The notes under the pieces: generated by a model
Told to the model about the DNA's origin: nothing
Seen by the model: only the letters and a program-made list of their open reading frames with translations
Databases searched by the model: none
Program-made: the position numbers and the translations under genes
Part shown: positions 1 through 4,706 of the stretch, in pieces
Position numbering within the stretch: position 1 is the first letter of the stretch
Layout: each line of letters begins with the position of its first letter
From: an uncultured Bacteroidota bacterium
GTDB lineage: Bacteria; Bacteroidota; Bacteroidia; Chitinophagales; Chitinophagaceae
Reading direction: 5' to 3'
DNA length: 11,826 bases
NCBI GenBank assembly: GCA_903929655.1
Contig: CAIYVS010000815.1
Span: forward strand, 1 to 11,826

Positions 1-1
1 C

Positions 2-586
2 AAAGACATCCTCGTATTGTCGCGTCAGTTAACGCAGGTCGACGCGGACTTAAAAGTCGTTGTCCGTGAACAAAATAAATTGGGCCAGTTGGTCGAGGCG
101 CAAATTAAAACGAACTATGAAATAGTCGAAAAAGCTTCTTTTGAAGATGCACAAAATGACTCCGAATCACTGCATATAATCAAAGACATATTTTATGAAA
201 TCTACATTCCGCTTCCACCATTGGGGCATGAAAATCGAAAGTCAAAATATGAATTTTATAATAAGGAAGGTAAGGAGGCAAAGATAAATATGTGTGGATG
301 GGCCATTGCTTATATTCAGCCTATATATGTAACTAAGAATGGTAGTGAGTTTATCATTGGGTTTAGCGACCCTTTTAAGGATTTATATACATGGAAAGTT
401 GAAGAACCCAATGTTTCTAGAAACGTCCGATTTCGAATGAATTTTGAAAAGTTAGTAACATTAGGGTTAAATAAATTACGTGAATTTTCAAAATACCACA
501 ATTGGAAAGAATTTGATTTATTAGACGAGAATCAAAAACTAAAGAAAGAAATTGAAAAGTTGAATGCAGAAATTTTAGAACTTTAA
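2..586 (+). CDS. Hypothetical protein, 5'-truncated by the window edge
   Basis: I do not recognise this protein. The reading frame is already open at base 2 and has no convincing start; a TTG at 17 is the first possible initiation codon but probably lies inside the gene, so about 194 residues of the C-terminal part are visible. The first ~35 residues are polar and heptad-like (LSRQLTQVDADLKVV..), suggesting the end of a coiled coil. A central segment (about residues 60-160) mixes aromatic and polar residues like a small globular domain, and the last ~25 residues (LLDENQKLKKEIEKLNAEIL) are a strong coiled-coil candidate. There is no signal peptide or membrane segment. The first ~110 bases are clearly more GC-rich than the rest, which is strongly AT-rich. 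The gene ends facing a decayed toxin-antitoxin pair, which suggests accessory DNA. That it is a real gene is fairly likely; its function is unknown. Confidence 0.55.
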   Translation, partial: KDILVLSRQLTQVDADLKVVVREQNKLGQLVEAQIKTNYEIVEKASFEDAQNDSESLHIIKDIFYEIYIPLPPLGHENRKSKYEFYNKEGKEAKINMCGWAIAYIQPIYVTKNGSEFIIGFSDPFKDLYTWKVEEPNVSRNVRFRMNFEKLVTLGLNKLREFSKYHNWKEFDLLDENQKLKKEIEKLNAEILEL

Positions 587-647
587 ATAGGACAATGTGG
601 TCAAAAATAGTTGGTGAGTTTTTGAGTTTTTTTCTTAAAATTCGCCA

Positions 648-708
648 GTCAGGCCCAAAATCTGTTATCAGTTTTCTTGGGAGATTTTCGTCAAGCAAAA
701 AGTTTCAT
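648..708 (-). pseudogene. Remnant of a DUF5615 (PIN-like) toxin gene
   Basis: Read on the minus strand from the ATG at 708-706, the sequence gives MK followed by a leucine run and then LLDENLPRKLITDFGPD, the characteristic N-terminus of DUF5615 PIN-like proteins (an LLDENLP motif carrying the first acidic residue of a nuclease-like fold). A run of five T (697-701 on the plus strand, as A) is one base too long: with four T the frame would read MKLLLDENLPRKL, but as written it stops after five codons. Similarity ends near base 648; the usual ~115-residue length, including the later conserved parts, is absent. The pair would normally act as a toxin with the DUF433 protein encoded just upstream. 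It is frameshifted and truncated, so it should be non-functional. The family assignment rests on recall of the motif. Confidence 0.7.
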
Positions 709-920
709 TCAACACTTTTTCAGTAGTGATCGTTTTTTTTGCCATTTCAAGAACTGCAATAGCCTGTATCTTTGTAACGTTCGGAAAATCAGCTAAAAAC
801 TCTTCCGCATTTCTCCACCTTCAAAATGCTCAAAAAGCGTTTGAATAGGAACACGCGTACCAGTGAAAACAGGCGTACCCCCATTGTTTCCGGATCAATT
901 GTTACCGCGCCATATTTCAT
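706..920 (-). pseudogene. Decayed DUF433 antitoxin gene (two frameshifts)
   Basis: From the ATG at 920-918 the minus strand reads MKYGAVTIDPETM and then loses frame at a G run (878-882) that is one base short. In the next frame it continues GGTPVFTGTRVPIQTLFEHFEGGE, loses frame again near 810-812, and resumes as EEFLADFPNVTKIQAIAVLEMAK. Joined, this is an almost complete DUF433 protein: IDPE start, GGTPVFxGTRVP core, then the helical FLxDFPxVxxxQAIAVLE segment. DUF433 proteins are the DNA-binding antitoxin partners of DUF5615 toxins, and the toxin remnant overlaps its 3' end as in intact pairs. Both lesions are single-base losses next to homopolymers. Sequencing error is possible, but the long intact genes elsewhere in the window and the truncated partner favour true decay. 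Confidence 0.8.
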
Positions 921-1224
921 AATTCAGCTACTACAATTTACAATTTTTATTTGTACTATTTTATACATACTTGCACCATTAAGACAGGCAAAAATCTCAC
1001 AGCTCACATCCCATAGTCCCTTTCCCTTTTACAAATCCTCAGCTTATAATGCTCAAACCATTTTTCTTTACTAGGCTTTCTTAGCAGCAAAATGATGAAG
1101 GTTTTGTTTCCTTTTTCTGAACCGTCCTCCATACAATAATCCTGTTTACACTACTTTCAGATATATAGTAGTCATGAATAGGGCATTTTAGCCCCCAAAA
1201 AAATCAGTCTTTGTTACTTCAAAG

Positions 1225-1347
1225 CACTATAAAACTCTTTTTAGCATTTTATTTCTGCTTTTTAGAGGAAAAATCTCCTCTAAAAAGCGCCAACAAAACT
1301 GACTTTTAGCTTTTGATGTTTAAAAGACATTTACGACCTTTATAGTG
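1225..1347. repeat. Outer 9-bp inverted repeat enclosing a hairpin
   Basis: CACTATAAA at 1225-1233 is the exact reverse complement of TTTATAGTG at 1339-1347. The pair encloses the stronger 13-bp hairpin at 1257-1288. Outside and inside it, TCAGTCTTTGTT (from about 1204) and AACAAAACTGA (from about 1291) form a further imperfect pair with a one-base gap. Together these could be the remains of a small non-autonomous element or a structured RNA, but in AT-rich DNA nine-base matches also arise by chance. Confidence 0.3.
1257..1288. repeat. Perfect 13-bp inverted repeat (hairpin)
   Basis: GCTTTTTAGAGGA at 1257-1269 is followed after six bases (AAAATC) by its exact reverse complement TCCTCTAAAAAGC at 1276-1288. 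The stem is long and perfect, unlikely by chance in a short spacer. There is no following T run on the plus strand and only a weak one on the minus strand, so it is not a standard intrinsic terminator. It could be a transposon or integron-like end, an RNA stem, or a terminator variant. Confidence 0.6.
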
Positions 1348-1385
1348 TTAAAGGAAAGAGAAAAAAGTGAAATTATACATAACAA

Positions 1386-1418
1386 CACTTTTAATTTTGA
1401 CCTAATTAAGTAAAAGTG
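1386..1418. repeat. 8-bp inverted repeat around a TAnnTTTG motif
   Basis: CACTTTTA (1386-1393) pairs exactly with TAAAAGTG (1411-1418). The spacer contains TAATTTTG at 1392-1399, which fits the Bacteroidetes -7 element TAnnTTTG on the plus strand, though no TTG/TTTG -33 element sits at the usual distance. It could be a promoter with an overlapping operator for something transcribed toward the terminator at 1518-1551. The match is short and the region AT-rich, so confidence is low. Confidence 0.25.
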
Positions 1419-1433
1419 AATAAAAGATTTTTT

Positions 1434-1494
1434 TGATACTGATACGTATCAGCCATATTACCATGAAACAATTTAATGCTGGTAAATGTATCAG
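1434..1494. promoter_or_regulatory. Palindrome cluster with TGATAC/GTATCA half-sites, possible operator
   Basis: CTGATACGTATCAG at 1439-1452 is a perfect 14-bp palindrome. TGATAC is repeated in tandem at 1434-1439 and 1440-1445, and GTATCAG occurs again at 1488-1494, giving four half-sites within about 60 bases. The distal GTATCAG plus flanking GGTAAAT could also pair with CTGATAC and ATTACC, so two alternative stems are possible. A cluster of this kind is typical of a dimeric repressor operator. No intact gene starts here; the only downstream object on the plus strand is the terminator at 1518-1551. Confidence 0.4.
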
Positions 1495-1517
1495 AAGTTT
1501 GCTTGCTTATTTAAAAT

Positions 1518-1551
1518 GAATGCTCAATAGCGATATTGAGCATTCGTTTTT
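1518..1551. terminator. Intrinsic terminator, 12-bp stem, likely bidirectional
   Basis: GAATGCTCAATA (1518-1529), a GCGA tetraloop, and TATTGAGCATTC (1534-1545) form a perfect 12-bp stem. On the plus strand it is followed by GTTTTTAT; on the minus strand by ATTTTAAA. It lies 28 bases beyond the purF stop codon on the minus strand, so it is the probable terminator of the purF transcript, with the better T tail facing transcripts arriving from the left. Confidence 0.7.
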
Positions 1552-1573
1552 ATATTATTATATATACACGAAA

Positions 1574-3421
1574 TTAGTAACCCCTGCCTTCTTTCTGTTC
1601 CATATAATTAATGAAAGCCCGGTTAGCAACACGGTTACCACCCGGAGTCGGGTAATTACCTGTAAAATACCAGTCGCCTTTATTATCAGGACAAGCATCG
1701 TAAAGCCCTTCTATGGATTGGTAAATAACATCTACCTGTGCATTCACTTCAGCAGATTTTAACATTTCGGCGATCTTTTTGCTTATTTCCTCCGGGGTAA
1801 AAGACGCATAAACGGCTTTCGAAAAATTTTGTTCGTTTATTTTACCCTGGGCCTCTGCATCCTTACATTGTTTGTAGGTTTTGTCAAGGATATGTGTCAG
1901 GCCCCTGTCCTTCAGTAAAGACACTGCTGCCTGGAAGGCAATGAAATCGCCCATCCGGCTCATATCTATACCATAGCAATCCGGGTAGCGTATTTGAGGT
2001 GCTGAAGAAACAATGACGATACGTTTAGGCCCCAGGCGATCCAGCATTTTTATAATACTTTCACGAAGTGTAGTACCCCGCACTATGGAGTCATCTATTA
2101 TTACAAGCGTATCCACCCCTTTCTGCACCGTACCATATGTAATATCATAAACGTGCTGTACCATTTCATTACGTGCGGCATCCTCTGTTATGAAAGTACG
2201 CATCTTCACATCCTTGATGGCTATCTTCTCTATTCGCACTCTGCGGCTGATGAGTTCACTCATCTCATCTTCCGTCATGCTGTAACGCTTGTTTAGTATC
2301 CTTTGCAGTTTTACATCTTTAAGGTAATCCTCAAGGCCCTTTATAAGGCCATAGAAAGCAATCTCAGCAGTATTGGGAATAAAAGAAACGATCGTGTTTT
2401 TAAGATTATGATCAATTGCTTCCAGTACTTTTTCAGCAAGGTTACGACCCAGTTGCATGCGCTCACGATAAATATCAGCATCACTGCCACGGCTGAAATA
2501 GATGCGCTCGAAGCTGCAGGCCTTTATTTCTTTTTCAGGTAATATCTGCGGGTAGCTGAAAGTACCATCAGCCTTCACTATAATAGCATGCCCCGGTTTT
2601 ATAGCATGAACCTCTTCTATCGGAACATTGAAAGCAGTCATAATAGCCGCCCTTTCAGACGCGGCTACGATCACATCCTCCCCTTTATAAAAATACGCCG
2701 GGCGTATGCCGTTTGCATCACGCATTACAAAGCTATCTCCATTGCCTACCAGCCCGCTCACCACAAAACCACCATCAAAATGCATGGTGGCCTGTTTCAA
2801 TACTCCTTCCAGGTTCAGCGCTGCAGGGTTAGTGTCGTCAGCCATGCTCAAATAGTAATGCACGGTTTCTATCATAGCTCCCAGGTCACTTTCACGTATG
2901 GTTGTTGTAGGGTGCTGGTCCAGCATCTTAAACAATTCATCTGTATTAACCAGGTTGAAATTGCCCGCCATGGCCAGGTTGCGGGTAGGGTTGATATGTG
3001 TTTTTATAAAAGGGTGGCAAAACTCTACATTATTACGTCCCTGCGTGCCATACCTCAGGTGTCCCAGCATCACCTCTCCCATAAACTTCAGGTAACCTTT
3101 CAGCAATCCGGGATGTTTCAGAATATCCGGATACATTTTTTCCAGTTCATTCACTTCCTGGTAAACGTTTTGGAAAACCTGGGCTATAGCCTGCTGCCCG
3201 CTTATGCGCAACCTGTGCATAAACTGGTGGCCGGCCTCAACATTTAGCTTCACGGTAGCAATACCTGCTCCATCCTGTCCCCTGTTATGTTGCTTTTCCA
3301 TAAGCAGGTACAATTTGTTAAGGCCGTAAAATGCTGTTCCGTGTTTGCGGTGGTAGTATGCCAGTGGTTTCAGAAGGCGGATATAAGCTAGCCCGCATTC
3401 GTGGCGTATCGCGTCAGACAT
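1574..3421 (-). CDS. purF: Amidophosphoribosyltransferase (PurF), long Bacteroidetes form
   Basis: PurF makes 5-phosphoribosylamine from PRPP and glutamine, the first committed step of purine synthesis, in the cytoplasm. The N-terminal class II glutamine amidotransferase domain has its nucleophile at Cys9 (HECGLAY) after an eight-residue leader that would have to be removed. It shows HNRGQDGAG at 45-53, HLRYGTQG at 121-128, RDANGIRP at 234-241 and ASERAA at 254-259. The C-terminal phosphoribosyltransferase domain has the PRPP loop IIDDSIVRGTT at 441-451. At 615 aa it is longer than the 470-505 aa enterobacterial and Bacillus enzymes; the extra length is around residues 55-115, 365-420 and 505-565. 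Of the four cysteines that bind 4Fe-4S in the Bacillus enzyme, counterparts are visible at C302 and C482, but the final pair is replaced (WYFTG, with one cysteine nearby at C577). The start is ATG; no strong ribosome site is visible. Confidence 0.95.
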   Translation of the reverse strand: MSDAIRHECGLAYIRLLKPLAYYHRKHGTAFYGLNKLYLLMEKQHNRGQDGAGIATVKLNVEAGHQFMHRLRISGQQAIAQVFQNVYQEVNELEKMYPDILKHPGLLKGYLKFMGEVMLGHLRYGTQGRNNVEFCHPFIKTHINPTRNLAMAGNFNLVNTDELFKMLDQHPTTTIRESDLGAMIETVHYYLSMADDTNPAALNLEGVLKQATMHFDGGFVVSGLVGNGDSFVMRDANGIRPAYFYKGEDVIVAASERAAIMTAFNVPIEEVHAIKPGHAIIVKADGTFSYPQILPEKEIKACSFERIYFSRGSDADIYRERMQLGRNLAEKVLEAIDHNLKNTIVSFIPNTAEIAFYGLIKGLEDYLKDVKLQRILNKRYSMTEDEMSELISRRVRIEKIAIKDVKMRTFITEDAARNEMVQHVYDITYGTVQKGVDTLVIIDDSIVRGTTLRESIIKMLDRLGPKRIVIVSSAPQIRYPDCYGIDMSRMGDFIAFQAAVSLLKDRGLTHILDKTYKQCKDAEAQGKINEQNFSKAVYASFTPEEISKKIAEMLKSAEVNAQVDVIYQSIEGLYDACPDNKGDWYFTGNYPTPGGNRVANRAFINYMEQKEGRGY

Positions 3422-3512
3422 GAGGCTGCAATTTACTAAGCTTTACCGAGTTTTTAAATTTTAAAAGATTGAAAATAACAATAGATGTATTTGTTTTAAC
3501 ATCTCCCCCACC

Positions 3513-4139
3513 TTAAGACTTTAAGGCAGTCCCCACAAACAGCATTATGCCGATAGCAAGCAGGCATATAGAAGAAAATATTTGCAGGTATTTTACTCTT
3601 TTAGGGGTAAGCGATTTTCTAATAAGGTCTGCAAGGAAAACTTTCATGAAATCTATTGCTAATATCAGGCCCAGGCAAGTACCAAAGAGAACAAGACGGT
3701 AATATGCGGAAGAATTTACAGTAGCAGTAACAGACGCAAGCCAGGCGATGATAACACCCGGATTGATCGTATTAATAAGAAATCCGCTCCCCCATATCCT
3801 AAAATAATCCCTTTTGCGTATTGTCAGCTGCTCCTGTGATATCTCTTTCGACTTTTTTTTGCTGAATAGTCCCGCCAGTCCCACTAAAATAAGAATTACG
3901 GCTCCTCCATAAGCAATATAATGCGCATATGTATTCAGGTATCTCAGCCAACCCGCTGCTTCATTAGCGATGGTAACATACATGATGTCACTTACCGAAA
4001 CCCCCAACACAAACGCAATCCCTGCTTTATAACTACTATGCAGGCTATAATTAATGACCGCAAAAAGAGTAGGGCCAACAGAGATGGCCATAAATAAACC
4101 CAGGAGAATACCTTTTACAACAGCGTCTGCCAAATGCAT
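3513..4139 (-). CDS. LysE/RhtB-family membrane exporter
   Basis: This is a 208-residue inner-membrane protein of the LysE/RhtB family, whose members export amino acids or related small molecules; the substrate here is unknown. Six hydrophobic segments are visible at about residues 5-28, 38-60, 70-93, 113-140, 145-170 and 180-203. The first ends in the family motif SVGPTLFAVINY, and the fourth contains INTINPGVIIAW, the NP motif conserved in the fourth part of the family. A charged, lysine-rich loop (SKKKSKEISQEQ) follows segment three, as expected for a cytoplasmic loop. I prefer the ATG at 4139 over an in-frame TTG three codons earlier. The gene begins 49 bases after the tsaE stop on the same strand, with no convincing promoter or terminator between, so cotranscription is likely. 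PurF begins 91 bases after its end. Confidence 0.88.
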   Translation of the reverse strand: MHLADAVVKGILLGLFMAISVGPTLFAVINYSLHSSYKAGIAFVLGVSVSDIMYVTIANEAAGWLRYLNTYAHYIAYGGAVILILVGLAGLFSKKKSKEISQEQLTIRKRDYFRIWGSGFLINTINPGVIIAWLASVTATVNSSAYYRLVLFGTCLGLILAIDFMKVFLADLIRKSLTPKRVKYLQIFSSICLLAIGIMLFVGTALKS

Positions 4140-4188
4140 AAGGAGCAAAATAATATAAAAAAGTAAAAGGAAAATATGATTTTCGTCT

Positions 4189-4662
4189 TTATAAACGGCT
4201 ATCCTTTATTGTTAGCAGCATTTTCCTGTCATTCTCACCCACAAGCTCGATATCTACCCATACATAGGGTAAGGGCAAAAGCGCTAAAGCCTTTTCCGGC
4301 CATTCTATGAAACAAATTGCATTTTTTTGATTCAGGCAGTCTTCCAGCCCCGCCTGGATGGCTTCCTCGCTGTCCTTCAGCCTATACCAGTCCATATGAT
4401 AGATTACTTCTCTATTCAATTGTTCTCTGTTCTCTGTTTGTTCCTCACTGATTAGATATTCATTTACAAGGGCAAAAGTAGGGCTGCTCACATGGTCCTT
4501 TACTCCCAACACATTGCATAAAGCATGTATAAATGTCGTTTTGCCTGCTCCCATCTCCCCATTAATAGCAAATATCCTGTACATATGGCCATATTGCCAG
4601 AACTGATAAGCAGCCTGACGAATATCAGTCAAAGAGTAGGATATTTGTACTGGATTCAGCAT
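4189..4662 (-). CDS. tsaE: tRNA t6A synthesis ATPase TsaE
   Basis: TsaE is the P-loop ATPase that works with TsaB and TsaD to put threonylcarbamoyl on adenosine 37 of ANN-decoding tRNAs; it is cytoplasmic and nearly universal in bacteria. The 157-residue protein from the ATG at 4662 has Walker A GEMGAGKT at 35-42, the switch SSPTF at 59-63 followed by LVNEY, DWYRL at 91-95 and IEWPEKA at 119-125, in the family order and at the family length. A longer in-frame start at 4728 would add a hydrophobic 22-residue stretch and overlap the divergent ATPase gene, so I reject it. Residues 73-84 (EEQTENREQLNR) are an acidic, glutamine-rich insert encoded by a short tandem duplication (AGAGAAC twice), probably slippage in a loop. 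It heads the minus-strand gene run that continues with the exporter. Confidence 0.94.
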   Translation of the reverse strand: MLNPVQISYSLTDIRQAAYQFWQYGHMYRIFAINGEMGAGKTTFIHALCNVLGVKDHVSSPTFALVNEYLISEEQTENREQLNREVIYHMDWYRLKDSEEAIQAGLEDCLNQKNAICFIEWPEKALALLPLPYVWVDIELVGENDRKMLLTIKDSRL

Positions 4663-4669
4663 AAATTTG
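4662..4669 (+). promoter_or_regulatory. Possible -7 promoter element for the P-type ATPase
   Basis: TAAATTTG fits the Bacteroidetes -7 consensus TAnnTTTG and is 37 bases before the ATPase start codon, overlapping the first base of the tsaE start codon. The nearest upstream TTTG (4644-4647) leaves a spacing of only 14 bases, shorter than usual, so only half of a normal promoter is supported. Confidence 0.35.
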
Positions 4670-4676
4670 ACGCTAA

Positions 4677-4700
4677 TATACAAGCAAAAAATGCTGTATA
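4677..4700. promoter_or_regulatory. Imperfect inverted repeat in the tsaE/ATPase divergent spacer
   Basis: TATACAAGCA (4677-4686) and TGCTGTATA (4692-4700) are reverse complements apart from one extra A, separated by five A. The repeat sits between the putative -7 element and the ATPase start codon, where a repressor or metal-responsive regulator could bind. It does not resemble a CueR box that I know, and no regulator gene is in the window. Confidence 0.35.
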
Positions 4701-4706
4701 TACACA

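Larger units (their letters stand above)
921..1573. other. Gene-poor spacer rich in inverted repeats
   Basis: No convincing protein gene is visible in these ~650 bases. A minus-strand frame of about 42 codons (1132 down to 1004) opens with ATG but matches nothing I know. The left part (921-1195) is featureless AT-rich sequence. The right part holds several inverted repeats described separately: 1225-1233/1339-1347, 1257-1288, 1386-1418, 1439-1494, and the terminator at 1518-1551. The spacer separates the eroded toxin-antitoxin pair from the 3' end of purF, so no intact gene start is next to these repeats. Confidence 0.6.

Noticed and set aside
417..698. Minus-strand open frame of 93 codons beginning LLDENLPRK
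   Set aside because: Only its first ~17 codons are the toxin remnant; the rest runs into and antisense to the unknown gene at 2-586 and has no family-like content, so it is not an intact gene.
826..1074. Plus-strand open frame of 82 codons
   Set aside because: It overlaps the decayed antitoxin on the opposite strand, has low-complexity content and no recognisable start context or similarity.
1004..1132. Minus-strand frame of about 42 codons starting with ATG
   Set aside because: Composition is plausible for a small protein, but there is no clear ribosome site, no recognisable family and a stop shortly upstream; too little to call a gene.
2588..3247. Plus-strand open frame of 219 codons
   Set aside because: It lies wholly antisense to purF, whose motifs are clear; residue use is typical of a shadow frame.
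3511..3526. CCTTAA/TTAAGG inverted repeat at the end of the exporter gene as a terminator
   Set aside because: The stem is 6 bp, overlaps the stop codon and is not followed by a T run on the minus strand.
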